Shown here piece by piece: positions 49,165 through 57,514 of a DNA stretch of 64,000 nt. Position numbers and translations under genes: made by a program. The notes beneath the pieces were generated by a model. That model was given only the letters and a program-made list of their open reading frames with translations. It had not been told where the DNA came from and made no database searches. Source of the stretch: Scatacola_A faecigallinarum (GTDB lineage: Bacteria > Pseudomonadota > Alphaproteobacteria > RF32 > CAG-239); contig DVOM01000036.1 of the NCBI GenBank assembly GCA_018713605.1, forward strand, positions 1 to 64,000, written 5' to 3'. Numbering within the stretch: position 1 is the first letter of the stretch; the number at the start of each line of letters is the position of its first letter.

Positions 49165-49875
49165 TTATTCGTACCGATAGAGTTCCCTGCTGTGCAGGCG
49201 GAGCCAGACTTTGCCGGCCTCGGCCTCGGGATAAAGTTCGCGGACGCAACGCCAGAATGCTCTGGAATGGTCCTGGTGCCTGAGATGGGCAACCTCATGG
49301 GCAATCAAATAGTCGATTACGGTTTCGGGGGCAAGGGCGATGCGCCAGCTGTAGTTGATGTTGTGCATGGACGAACAGCTGCCCCAGCGTGATTTGGTAT
49401 CTTTTATCGTGACGTCGTTCAGAGGGCAGCCGAGCCGGTCGGCGAGAATTTTGGAACGGCGGTAAAATTCGGTTTTTGCCTGTGCCTTAATGTAGTCTTT
49501 GACCCGGCGGTGCAAAAATTCGGCGTCGCCGGAAACGTTCAGAAAACCGTTTTCGAGAAAAGTGCCGCCGCGACGGTCGTTTGTCCGGCGAATAACAACC
49601 GGTTGGCCGAACAGAGAGATTTGCTCTCCGTCTTCAAAGTTTTTGGTTTGCGGCAGCCGTGCCAGAGAGCGTTCTATCCAGCCGCGGTGCAGGTTGACGA
49701 AGTCAACGGCACGTTTGGCCGCGCAACGTTCGGGAATGGTCAGAACCGGCAGCCGTTCTTTGGAATCAATGCGGAGCGTCATTCGTCTGGCGCGCGACGA
49801 TTTGACGATTTTTATATCAAAGCCGAGCGCTTCGCGGATCTCAAAGGTCTTCCCAGTAAACAATGTAATTTTCAT
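49165..49875 (-). CDS. YgjP-like metallopeptidase (DUF45)
   Basis: 236 residues. The zinc motif HEVAHLRHQDHSRAFW (H-E-x-x-H plus third histidine) and KSRWGSCSSMHNINYSWRIALAP define the YgjP/UTP-pyrophosphatase-associated group. Substrates are unknown. Its first codons overlap the end of the UPF0260 gene at 49841 by 35 bases, so it is in the same operon. Confidence 0.9.
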   Translation of the reverse strand: MKITLFTGKTFEIREALGFDIKIVKSSRARRMTLRIDSKERLPVLTIPERCAAKRAVDFVNLHRGWIERSLARLPQTKNFEDGEQISLFGQPVVIRRTNDRRGGTFLENGFLNVSGDAEFLHRRVKDYIKAQAKTEFYRRSKILADRLGCPLNDVTIKDTKSRWGSCSSMHNINYSWRIALAPETVIDYLIAHEVAHLRHQDHSRAFWRCVRELYPEAEAGKVWLRLHSRELYRYE

Positions 49876-50347
49876 AATTCTGTATTCCTGTTTCCGAGAC
49901 GGTTTCGCGGTCTTTCAGCGACATCTTTGCCTCATGTACGGAAGCGGCGCGGCCGGTTTTAAGCGGATGCCATTCCGGGAGGTCGAAACCGTTGTCCAGC
50001 AGCCAGTAGGTGCAGGTTTTGGGCAGCCAGCGCGGCTTTTCGCGGACAGCGTTCAGGTCAATGTCGCGACAGTCGGGAACTTTCTCAAAGCGTTCGGGAT
50101 AAATCCGGCACAGGCAGCTCCGGCAGTCCAGAAAGCGGCAGCGGGTATTGGTAAAACGTATTTTGCCCTTGATTTCCAATTTGTTCAAACAACATTTGCC
50201 GCAGCCGTCGCAGAGAAGCTCCCATTCTTCGGCGGACATTTCCTCAAGTTTTTTCTTTTTCCAGAATTCGGGTTCGATATGTTCCAGATGTTCAAACCGG
50301 GACTGAGGGTTAAAAGTGTCTTCTATTATATAGTCGTCTTTGTTCAT
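49841..50347 (-). CDS. UPF0260/YcgN-like cysteine-cluster protein, copy 1
   Basis: 168 residues. Cysteines are arranged as C-DGCGKCC (residues 48-54 area), then CRFLDCRSCLCRIY and later TCTYW, the pattern of YcgN/YkgJ metal-binding proteins. WLPKTCTYWLL is the family's second hallmark. Function unknown. It overlaps the second copy (50344) by 4 bases and YgjP by 35. Confidence 0.88.
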   Translation of the reverse strand: MNKDDYIIEDTFNPQSRFEHLEHIEPEFWKKKKLEEMSAEEWELLCDGCGKCCLNKLEIKGKIRFTNTRCRFLDCRSCLCRIYPERFEKVPDCRDIDLNAVREKPRWLPKTCTYWLLDNGFDLPEWHPLKTGRAASVHEAKMSLKDRETVSETGIQNYENYIVYWEDL

Positions 50348-50724
50348 AAGTCATCCCGTTCCAGAATATGGTCCTCCAGTTCGTCATCGCTGACCAGATT
50401 TTCGGAAATGCAGAATGCCGATACCGGTTCTCGCACCGGGCGCGGCCGTCCTTCAATCAGGCAGCGGTATGCGCATGACTTCGGCATCCAGCCGATTTTG
50501 CCGACATTGTTTTTGGTCAGTTTCAGACATTCGGGCACCAGCGTGCAGCGGTTTTGGTATTGCGTACATTCGCATGTGTCGAAATCAAAATATTTGCAGA
50601 CGACGTCGGTGTAGTAAATTTCGCCGGTGTCTTCGTCCTGAAGCTTTATCAGACAGCATTTTCCGCAACGGTTGCAGACGGCTTCCCATTCTTCTTCGGT
50701 CATATTTTCCAGTTTTTTTGGCAA
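50344..50724 (-). CDS. UPF0260/YcgN-like cysteine-cluster protein, copy 2
   Basis: 126 residues with the same layout as its neighbour: CNRCGKCCLIKLQD, CKYFDFDTCECTQYQNR, and WMPKSCAYRCLIEGRPRP. It is shorter, with no N-terminal FWKKK extension. The two adjacent copies are clearly diverged paralogs or were acquired separately. It is the first gene of the operon that continues with copy 1 and YgjP. Confidence 0.88.
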   Translation of the reverse strand: MPKKLENMTEEEWEAVCNRCGKCCLIKLQDEDTGEIYYTDVVCKYFDFDTCECTQYQNRCTLVPECLKLTKNNVGKIGWMPKSCAYRCLIEGRPRPVREPVSAFCISENLVSDDELEDHILERDDL

Positions 50725-50791
50725 GGCGTTTCCTTTTTATTCATAAATTTTACGGTATATTATACAGGATATTAATTAAGGAGTAGTGAAA

Positions 50792-51091
50792 ATGTTTAAA
50801 TGGCTGGCCGACATGCTGGTTAAGACCCCGGTACAGAGTTCGTGCTCCTGTTGCGAGGGCAAAAAACAACGGTTGCAAAAAATGCAGGAGGCAATTCTCA
50901 GCGGCGACATTGAAAGCGAACCGCAGTCGACTGAAGACGCGGTTATGACCTGCGATACGCCGGAGCATGAATATGCCGGAAAAATCCTCGGTTCGGCATT
51001 TTACGGCGGTTATCCGGTGGGGGTCAAGGACGGTTCCGGCTGTGACGGCGAGGACTCCTGCGGCTGCGGCCGTTGCTGCAACCGCAAATAA
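50792..51091 (+). CDS. Small cysteine-rich protein
   Basis: 99 residues. Cysteines fall in CSCCEGKK near the N-terminus and in a C-terminal cluster GCDGEDSCGCGRCC. This could hold a metal site, but no family is recognised. ATG 50792 has AAGGAG at 8-base spacing; the GTG at 50786 is less likely. It is divergent from the UPF0260 operon, also cysteine-rich, and convergent with dnaB (2 bases apart). Confidence 0.65.
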   Translation: MFKWLADMLVKTPVQSSCSCCEGKKQRLQKMQEAILSGDIESEPQSTEDAVMTCDTPEHEYAGKILGSAFYGGYPVGVKDGSGCDGEDSCGCGRCCNRK

Positions 51092-51093
51092 AC

Positions 51094-52566
51094 TCAGCCG
51101 ATTTGGTCGGGGAGGTATTCTTCCTTAACCAGATTGCCGAACTGGGCAAACTCTCCGTTCCAGAACAGTTTGACGGTGCCGGTCGGGCCGTGGCGCTGCT
51201 TGCCGATGATGACTTCGCCGAGATTGGCGGTTTCGCGGATGCGTTTCTGCCATTCTTCCATGCGGTTTTGCAGATGCTCCGGCGTTTCGCCCGAGCGCTG
51301 TTTGGGTTCTTCGTTTTGGATATAATAGTTTTCGCGGAAAACAAACATGACGATATCGGCGTCCTGTTCGATTGAGCCGGATTCACGCAAGTCGGACATA
51401 ACCGGACGTTTGTCATCGCGTTGTTCGACGCCGCGGTTCAGCTGTGACAGGGCGATGACCGGAACATTCAGTTCCTTGGCGAGGATTTTCAGGCCGCGGG
51501 AGATTTCGGAAAGTTCCTGCACGCGGTTGCCTTCGGTCTTTTTGCTGCCTGTTCCCATAATCAATTGGATATAGTCGATGACAATCAAGCCCAGACCTTT
51601 GTTGCGTTTGAGGCGGCGGGCGCGGGTGCGGATGGCGTTGATGTTCAGGCCCGGCGTGTCGTCGATGTACAGCGGAATGGTTTCCAGTTCGCGGACGGCG
51701 GCGGCAATGCGGGTAAACTCGGCATTGTCGAGTTCGCCGGTGCGCATTTTGTGTCCGGGCGTCTGTGTAACGGTGGACAAAATACGGCCGGCCAACTGGT
51801 CGGCGGACATTTCAAGCGAAAAGAAAGCGACGCCGCGCGATTTTGGGTCGACGGATTTGTCATGGCTCATAAATTCGGCCACATTATAGGCGATATTGGT
51901 AGCAAGAGCGGTTTTGCCCATTGCCGGACGTCCGGCAATGATAATGAGGTCGGAATTGTTGAGCCCGCCGGTTTTTTCGTCGAGAGCATCAAGGCCGGAG
52001 GGAAGGCCGGATATTTTGCCGTCTTTCTGATAGGCCTGTTCGATTTGTCCGAGGGAAGACGTGAGCGCTTCGGCAAAGTCGATGAATCCGCCTTGGCTTT
52101 CACCCTGGTTAGACAGTTCGAAAAGTTTCTTTTCGGCAGTTTCTATCTGGGCGGTCGCATCGGTATCCAAGTCTTCTTTCATAGCGTCGTTGACGATTTC
52201 GTAACCGGTGTTTATCAGTTCGCGGCGCAGGTATTTGTCATAAATGAATTGTGCGTAATATTCGACGTTGGTCAGAGGCGAAGCGCTGTCGGCAAGTTTT
52301 ATCAGATATTGGTGGCCGCCGACTTCGTTTAGGGAGCCTTCCTGTTCAAAATAGTTTTTGAGCGTGATGACGTCCGCAACATGACCGCGCTGAATCAGTT
52401 TGGAAATGACTTCGAAAATCTTGGCGTGAATCGAATCGGCAAAGTGGTAGGGGCGCAGGAATTCGGAAACTTTTTCATAGGCTTTGTTGTTGGCCAGAAC
52501 GGCGCCGAGCAGAGCCTGTTCGGCTTCCAGGTTTTGCGGCAGCGAAGCGGTGTCGATTTGTTCCAT
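51094..52566 (-). CDS. dnaB: Replicative DNA helicase DnaB
   Basis: 490 residues. The N-terminal domain starts PQNLEAEQALLGAVL. The RecA-like domain has Walker A GRPAMGKTALA, Walker B GLIVIDYIQLI and SEISRGLKILAKELNVPVIALSQLNR. No intein is present. It unwinds DNA at the replication fork as a hexamer. It stands alone in its operon. Confidence 0.97.
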   Translation of the reverse strand: MEQIDTASLPQNLEAEQALLGAVLANNKAYEKVSEFLRPYHFADSIHAKIFEVISKLIQRGHVADVITLKNYFEQEGSLNEVGGHQYLIKLADSASPLTNVEYYAQFIYDKYLRRELINTGYEIVNDAMKEDLDTDATAQIETAEKKLFELSNQGESQGGFIDFAEALTSSLGQIEQAYQKDGKISGLPSGLDALDEKTGGLNNSDLIIIAGRPAMGKTALATNIAYNVAEFMSHDKSVDPKSRGVAFFSLEMSADQLAGRILSTVTQTPGHKMRTGELDNAEFTRIAAAVRELETIPLYIDDTPGLNINAIRTRARRLKRNKGLGLIVIDYIQLIMGTGSKKTEGNRVQELSEISRGLKILAKELNVPVIALSQLNRGVEQRDDKRPVMSDLRESGSIEQDADIVMFVFRENYYIQNEEPKQRSGETPEHLQNRMEEWQKRIRETANLGEVIIGKQRHGPTGTVKLFWNGEFAQFGNLVKEEYLPDQIG

Positions 52567-52689
52567 CGGGGCAGACTTTCATGTGAAAAAAATTAGTTCT
52601 TTTACTGCCTCTTTATAAACAAGTTCTCGGTAAAACTCAAAGGATTTGACGCGAAGGGGGTTTCAGGGCTGTTAATTGTGGGGATAAAA

Positions 52690-52721
52690 AAATATCCCCC
52701 TGAAAAATCAGAGGGATATTT
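52690..52721 (-). terminator. rpmB terminator
   Basis: AAATATCCC-CTGA pairs with TCAG-GGGATATTT, followed on the minus strand by seven T. Confidence 0.88.
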
Positions 52722-52741
52722 CGGAGTTGACCTGTTTATAA

Positions 52742-53029
52742 TTATTTAGCGGCTTTGCTTTTCGCAATGCTCTTTTTTATTTTTTTAGCTTCTTCGGTCA
52801 GTTTGCTGTTGGACGTGGATTCCAGATAAGCGTCCAGTCCGCCGTTGTGTTCAATAGAACGCAGGGTTTTGGAGCAAACTTTGAGTTTGAACATTTTGCC
52901 CAGGGTTTCGCTCAGAAGAGATACAACCTGCAGGTTGGGCAGAAAACGGCGACGGGTTTTGTTGTGAGCGTGGCTGACATTGTTGCCGCTCATAACGCCG
53001 GTGCCGGAAATATCACATTTTTTAGCCAT
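52742..53029 (-). CDS. rpmB: 50S ribosomal protein L28
   Basis: 95 residues. The N-terminal KKCDISGTGVMSGNNVSHAHNKTRRRFLPNLQ is the L28 hallmark; VCSKTLRSIEHNGGLDAYL follows. It has an alanine/lysine-rich C-terminal tail. Transcribed alone. Confidence 0.96.
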   Translation of the reverse strand: MAKKCDISGTGVMSGNNVSHAHNKTRRRFLPNLQVVSLLSETLGKMFKLKVCSKTLRSIEHNGGLDAYLESTSNSKLTEEAKKIKKSIAKSKAAK

Positions 53030-53211
53030 TGTATTAATCCTCGTAAATAAACTTGTTGCTTGTTAATAACGTTTCCGTAACTAAAAGTCAAGCCCAAATT
53101 GCGATAATTTTGGCAAATTTTCTGCGAAGCGGGAAAGAAGAGAGGATTTTTTCAAAAAAGACTGGAAATGTAAATTAAAATAATGTACATAAAGAAACAA
53201 TGTATGAAGAT

Positions 53212-53288
53212 GTACCCGTAGCTCAGTTGGATAGAGTATCGGCCTCCGACGCCGAGGGTCGTGGGTTCGAATCCCTCCGGGTACGCCA
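53212..53288 (+). tRNA. tRNA-Arg (CCG)
   Basis: Acceptor GTACCCG pairs with CGGGTAC, the anticodon arm TCGGCCTCCGACGCCGA has anticodon CCG, the T arm is GTGGGTTCGAATCCCTC, and CCA is encoded at 53286-53288. Its 3' end is repeated at 53471-53488. Confidence 0.96.
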
Positions 53289-53291
53289 TTT
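53274..53291 (+). repeat. tRNA-Arg 3'-end direct repeat, left copy
   Basis: CCTCCGGGTACGCCATTT is identical to 53471-53488, 197 bases away. It is the T-stem and acceptor end of tRNA-Arg, the segment typically duplicated when an element integrates at a tRNA. Confidence 0.9.
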
Positions 53292-53320
53292 ATAAGCCGT
53301 CCTATCAGGGCGGCTTTTTT
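53292..53320 (+). terminator. tRNA-Arg terminator
   Basis: AAGCCGTCC and GGGCGGCTT pair around TATCA, followed by seven T. Confidence 0.85.
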
Positions 53321-53431
53321 TATAAAAGGCTTCCCGGCAGGGTCGAACCCGGGTTCGTTCTCAGGCATCTAAATTCGTTTCGGTCAAAGAGTTTCCCTTA
53401 CTCATTAAGATGTTACGGAGAGCTTACAGAC

Positions 53432-53460
53432 AAAATTAACCGGAGCAGCGGTTAATTTTG
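53432..53460. repeat. Perfect inverted repeat within tRNA-Arg scar
   Basis: AAAATTAACCG and CGGTTAATTTT around GAGCAG. It lies 10 bases before the right copy of the tRNA end and may be a remnant of the lost element, such as a terminator or a recombinase site. Confidence 0.6.
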
Positions 53461-53470
53461 CTTAGCGCTT

Positions 53471-53488
53471 CCTCCGGGTACGCCATTT
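53471..53488 (+). repeat. tRNA-Arg 3'-end direct repeat, right copy
   Basis: Exact 18-base copy of the tRNA-Arg end (CCTCCGGGTACGCCATTT), followed by its own terminator. Interpreted as the original attachment site; only about 180 bases remain between the copies. Confidence 0.85.
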
Positions 53489-53520
53489 TAAAAATCCCCT
53501 GCATTGCAGGGGATTTTTTT
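53487..53520. terminator. Bidirectional terminator
   Basis: AAAAATCCCCTGC and GCAGGGGATTTTT form a long perfect stem. It can serve the tRNA side and the minus-strand beta-lactamase gene. Confidence 0.88.
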
Positions 53521-53531
53521 GTGATTTTTCT

Positions 53532-54422
53532 CTAGTCGGTTTTTTCTGTCGTCAGATAATTGTAAACGGTCTGCGATATTTGGGCGGCCAGTGCGGCATT
53601 GGCACGGTCGTCAAGTTTTGATTCGGTTATCATGACGGCGATATAATAAGTGCGGCCATTTGTCAAAGTGACAAAGCCGGCGTCATTGTCGGCAATTTTA
53701 ATGCCGTCGGCGGTGCGTGACGACGAACCGGTTTTGTGGCCGAACATGACGCCGGGCGGAAGGCCTTGTTTTATTTTGTCTGCGCCGGTGGATGTTTTAA
53801 CCATGATGCCGGAGAGAAACTTCCGGTGTTCGGCTGACAAAACGTCTTTTTCAAGAACAAGTTTCATCAGTCCGGCGACATCTGACGGCGTGGCCTGATT
53901 CAGGTATTGGTTTTCTGCTTTTTGGTTCATCTGTTTTTCGTTGACGCGAATGTCAATGCCGGAAAAACCGAGGTTATGCAGAAATTTTTCCAATTGTCCG
54001 GTTCCGCCGGAATATTTCAGCAGAATGTCCGAGGCATTGTTGTCGCTTTCGGCAATCATATATTCGAGCAGCTCGGCCAGACTGATTTCGAAGGGGCGGC
54101 GGGGATGTTTTTTCAGCATGGGGCTGTACATGTTTGCGTCCGTCATGTTTTCTTCGACTGTCAGTTTTGCGTTAAGAGCCGTTCCGGTTTGCTCCATCTG
54201 CCGGAGGGTTTGAACCGCAATAAAAAACTTGAAAACGCTGAGCAGCGGGCGTTTTCGGTTGCCGACCGCCCAATTTCGGCTGCCGCTGATGACGGTGACG
54301 CCTGCATCGGTGTTTGAGAGGCGTATTATGCGGCGAAGTCTGCTTTCCAGAGGATTTTCGCGAACTGCAAACGCTGTTGCGCCCAGCAGCAGAAACAGGC
54401 AGAGTGATGTCCAGAGTTTCAT
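53532..54422 (-). CDS. Class A beta-lactamase
   Basis: 296 residues with a signal peptide (SLCLFLLLGATAFA). All active-site motifs are present: S-x-x-K in LLSVFKFFIAV, SDN in AESDNNASD, the omega-loop glutamate in EKQMNQKAENQYLNQATP, and KTG in GHKTGSSS. The SVFKF motif and loop layout resemble the CfxA/PER (A2) subgroup, which often hydrolyses cephalosporins. Spectrum cannot be told from sequence alone. No mobile element flanks it directly, but it adjoins the tRNA-Arg scar. Confidence 0.9.
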   Translation of the reverse strand: MKLWTSLCLFLLLGATAFAVRENPLESRLRRIIRLSNTDAGVTVISGSRNWAVGNRKRPLLSVFKFFIAVQTLRQMEQTGTALNAKLTVEENMTDANMYSPMLKKHPRRPFEISLAELLEYMIAESDNNASDILLKYSGGTGQLEKFLHNLGFSGIDIRVNEKQMNQKAENQYLNQATPSDVAGLMKLVLEKDVLSAEHRKFLSGIMVKTSTGADKIKQGLPPGVMFGHKTGSSSRTADGIKIADNDAGFVTLTNGRTYYIAVMITESKLDDRANAALAAQISQTVYNYLTTEKTD

Positions 54423-54578
54423 GTTTTTCCGGTAACGTTAAATTTTGTTCAGAATATTGCGGATAATTTAATTTTTCGTATAGTTCGGCTAATCCATTCG
54501 GTTTAAAGGCACTGGATTCCGGCCTTCGTCTGATTACATAGGAGGGGAAAACCGTTTTACAGCAAAGGAAAAAAAGCC

Positions 54579-55472
54579 ATGAATGAAAAATCTGAACTGA
54601 TTAATCCGCAAAAAGCGTATTTTAACGGCAAGTTTAAAGAAAAGCTCCAGAAAGCGCCCGGTGTGCAGGCCGAAATGGAACAGAAGCCTGACTGCGGCGA
54701 AGACAGTTATCAGGGGTGCAACCGGCTGGCCGGCCGCAAGGCGCTGGTTACGGGCGGCGATTCCGGCATCGGACGGGCGGCGGCAATCGCCTTTGCCCGG
54801 GAAGGGGCCGATGTGGCGCTGAACTATTTTCCGAGTGAGGAAGAAGATGCCGAGGAAGTGAAAAAGCTGATTGAAAAAGCCGGACAAAAGGCGGTTTTGC
54901 TTCCCGGAGACCTTAACCGCAGGGAAGTATGCGCGGAAATTGTCGAAAAAGCCGTTGACGAGCTCGGCGGCCTTGATGTTTTGGTTTTGGCGGCCGGCCG
55001 GCAGACAGCCTGCCCCGACCTTGCCGAACTGTCCGACGCGCAATTGCTGGAAACATTTCAGGTCAACGTCTTTTCGATGTTTTGGACGGTTAAGGCCGCA
55101 CTGCCCCATCTGCCGACCGGTTCGAGCATTATTACCACTTCGTCGATACAGGCTTATCAGCCGAGCAAGTACCTGCTTGATTATGCGGCGACCAAAGGCG
55201 CAATCGTCTGTTTTACGCGTGCGCTGGCCAAGCAGCTTGCCGACCGCGGCATTCGGGCGAATTCGGTGGCGCCGGGGCCGATTTGGACGCCTTTGCAGAT
55301 TTGCGGCGGACAGCTGCCGGAAAACATTCCCGAGTTTGGGCAGGAAACGCCGCTCAGAAGAGCCGGCCAGCCGGCGGAACTGGCTTCGCTGTACGTTTAT
55401 CTGGCGTCGAACGAATCAAGTTATGTGACGGCGGAGGTTATGGGCGTAACCGGAGGCATGCATTTGTCCTGA
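54579..55472 (+). CDS. Short-chain dehydrogenase/reductase (YghA-like)
   Basis: 297 residues. A 45-residue N-terminal extension typical of the YghA/YhdG group precedes the Rossmann fold. The cofactor motif is TGGDSGIGRAAAI, LAAG follows, the catalytic serine is in TSSIQAY, and the YxxxK is Y-AATK. It ends ASNESSYVTAEVMGVTGGMHLS. The substrate, probably an alcohol or aldehyde, is unknown. AAGGAAAA precedes the start. Confidence 0.9.
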   Translation: MNEKSELINPQKAYFNGKFKEKLQKAPGVQAEMEQKPDCGEDSYQGCNRLAGRKALVTGGDSGIGRAAAIAFAREGADVALNYFPSEEEDAEEVKKLIEKAGQKAVLLPGDLNRREVCAEIVEKAVDELGGLDVLVLAAGRQTACPDLAELSDAQLLETFQVNVFSMFWTVKAALPHLPTGSSIITTSSIQAYQPSKYLLDYAATKGAIVCFTRALAKQLADRGIRANSVAPGPIWTPLQICGGQLPENIPEFGQETPLRRAGQPAELASLYVYLASNESSYVTAEVMGVTGGMHLS

Positions 55473-55584
55473 CGCACGGGAAACAGACGCGGCCGGCGGT
55501 TTTATGGCGCTGCATTAAGGAAATTTAAACAGAAATAAAATTAATTTAATTTCAGTTTAATCCTTTATTTTAATGTAAGAAAAA

Positions 55585-57507
55585 ATGCACCATATCCATA
55601 CCCTTATTTTAGACTTGACCCTTATTACCATTTATGCCGGCATAATGACGCTCATTTGCAAAAAACTGAAACAGCCGATTGTTCTCGGGTATGTGGTTGC
55701 CGGTATTCTGGCCGGTCCGTTTTTCAATTTTCTGCCGACGGTCAGCGACCGCGAAGACCTGACGCTGTGGGCGGACATCGGCGTTATTTTTCTTCTGTTC
55801 GGCCTGGGACTGGAGTTCAGCTTCAAAAAAATGATCAATGTCGGCAAGTCGGCAATGATTACGGCCAACGCCAACATTCTGTTCATGCTTTATCTGGGAT
55901 ACAGCACCGGCATTCTGCTCGGGTGGTCGACGATGGACAGCTTTTTTCTGGGCAGCATGATTTCAATGTCGTCAACGACGATTATCATTAAGGCTTTTGA
56001 TGACCTGAACGTCAAAAAACAGCGATTTACGGATTTGGTTTTCGGCGTGCTGGTGGTTGAAGACATTATGGGAATTCTGATGCTGGTGCTGCTGCCGACG
56101 ATTGCGCTGGGCAACAGCATTGACGGCGAGGCTTTGTTCGGCAGCGCGCTGAAACTGGTGTTCTTTTTGGTTTTGTGTTTTATTGCCGGAATTTATCTGG
56201 TGCCGACGTTTTTGAAAAAAATCGAAGGTTTCCTGACTGACGAAATGCTTTTGCTGATTACCATCAGCCTGTGTTTCGGCATGGTTTATCTGGCAACCTG
56301 TTCCGGCTTTTCGTCGGCGCTGGGCGCTTTTATCATGGGTTCCATTCTGGCGGAAAGCAGTCTGATTCAGCGAATCGAAAAGAACATTCAGCCGATTAAG
56401 GACTTTTTCGGTGCGGTGTTTTTCGTTTCGGTCGGCATGATGGTCGACCCGTCGATGTTTGTGACGTATGCCTGGCCGATTTTTCTGATTACGCTGATTG
56501 TCGTCATCGGCAAGGTTGCTTTTTCGTGTCTGGGTTTCATCATTTCCGGCCAACCGGTAAAGACGGCGATTCTCTGCGGTTTTTCGCTGGCGCAGGTCGG
56601 CGAGTTTGCCTTTATTATCGCCAGCCTGGGCATGAGCCTTAAGGTTCTCGACGCGCAGGTTTATCCGATTATCGTGGCGGTGTCGGTAATTACGACCTTT
56701 TTGACGCCGATGATGATTAAGACTGCCGATCCGTTTTACCGGCTGGTGCTGAAACTTTGTCCGGAATCGTGGCGGCGTTACATCGGCCGGGCGGAAGAAC
56801 CGGTTCGGGTAAGCCCCTCGGAGGAGCGGCTGTGGTCGGAACTGTTTAAAAACTATCTGTTGCGGATGGTGCTGTTTTCGATGATATTATACACGATTAT
56901 TCTGCTTGCGCAGCATTATGTACAGCCGGTTGTCCTACATTATCTGCCGAACTTGAGCGGCCGGGTGGTTATGACCGGGATAACGCTGCTGGTCATGGCG
57001 CCGTTCCTGAAAGCGCTTATCGGCTGGGAAGCTATTCTGCCGGCATTTCTGCGCGATACGGTAATGCGGATTTTGTGCCGGTTGAGCGGCCGTTCGCCGG
57101 ACGACGGCCATGAAGCCGGCTGGCTGAAAAAAGTGAGCGAAAAATTCGCTTTCTGCGGTAATCTGAGCGAAAATGCCGAAAATATCAAAAACTTTTTCAT
57201 TTCCAACAGTATTCTGGCTAAAATCTATTATAAACTGTGGATTTCGAAAAAGGCGAACCGGCTGCCTCTGATTCTGATGACCAGTTTCCGACTGCTGGTG
57301 GTGGCGTTTTTCATTGTCACGGTCTTTCATACCTTTTTGACCGAAGACGCGCGGATTTCGCTGCTGCTGTTGTTTGTTTCGGTAATTGTTCTGGCGCAGT
57401 CCAAGTGGCTGCTGACCCAGTATATGAAAATCGAGGCGCAGTTTTTGGCAAATCTGCGCGGACATCATCAGGAAAAGAGGGAAGAAGAGGGCAAAGCCGC
57501 AGACTGA
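55585..57507 (+). CDS. CPA2-family cation/proton antiporter
   Basis: 640 residues, twelve or more membrane helices. The CPA2 (KefB/YbaL-type) core is seen: PIVLGYVVAGILAGP, DIGVIFLLFGLGLEFSFKKM, FGVLVVEDIMGILMLVLLPTI and GAFIMGSILAESSLIQRIE. It would exchange K+ or Na+ for protons. There is no TrkA-N/RCK domain after the core. Instead a second region of four helices and a charged tail (HHQEKREEEGKAAD) follow. The ribosome site is weak. It is convergent with the tandem ArsR gene. Confidence 0.9.
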   Translation: MHHIHTLILDLTLITIYAGIMTLICKKLKQPIVLGYVVAGILAGPFFNFLPTVSDREDLTLWADIGVIFLLFGLGLEFSFKKMINVGKSAMITANANILFMLYLGYSTGILLGWSTMDSFFLGSMISMSSTTIIIKAFDDLNVKKQRFTDLVFGVLVVEDIMGILMLVLLPTIALGNSIDGEALFGSALKLVFFLVLCFIAGIYLVPTFLKKIEGFLTDEMLLLITISLCFGMVYLATCSGFSSALGAFIMGSILAESSLIQRIEKNIQPIKDFFGAVFFVSVGMMVDPSMFVTYAWPIFLITLIVVIGKVAFSCLGFIISGQPVKTAILCGFSLAQVGEFAFIIASLGMSLKVLDAQVYPIIVAVSVITTFLTPMMIKTADPFYRLVLKLCPESWRRYIGRAEEPVRVSPSEERLWSELFKNYLLRMVLFSMILYTIILLAQHYVQPVVLHYLPNLSGRVVMTGITLLVMAPFLKALIGWEAILPAFLRDTVMRILCRLSGRSPDDGHEAGWLKKVSEKFAFCGNLSENAENIKNFFISNSILAKIYYKLWISKKANRLPLILMTSFRLLVVAFFIVTVFHTFLTEDARISLLLLFVSVIVLAQSKWLLTQYMKIEAQFLANLRGHHQEKREEEGKAAD

Positions 57508-57514
57508 GCAGGAA

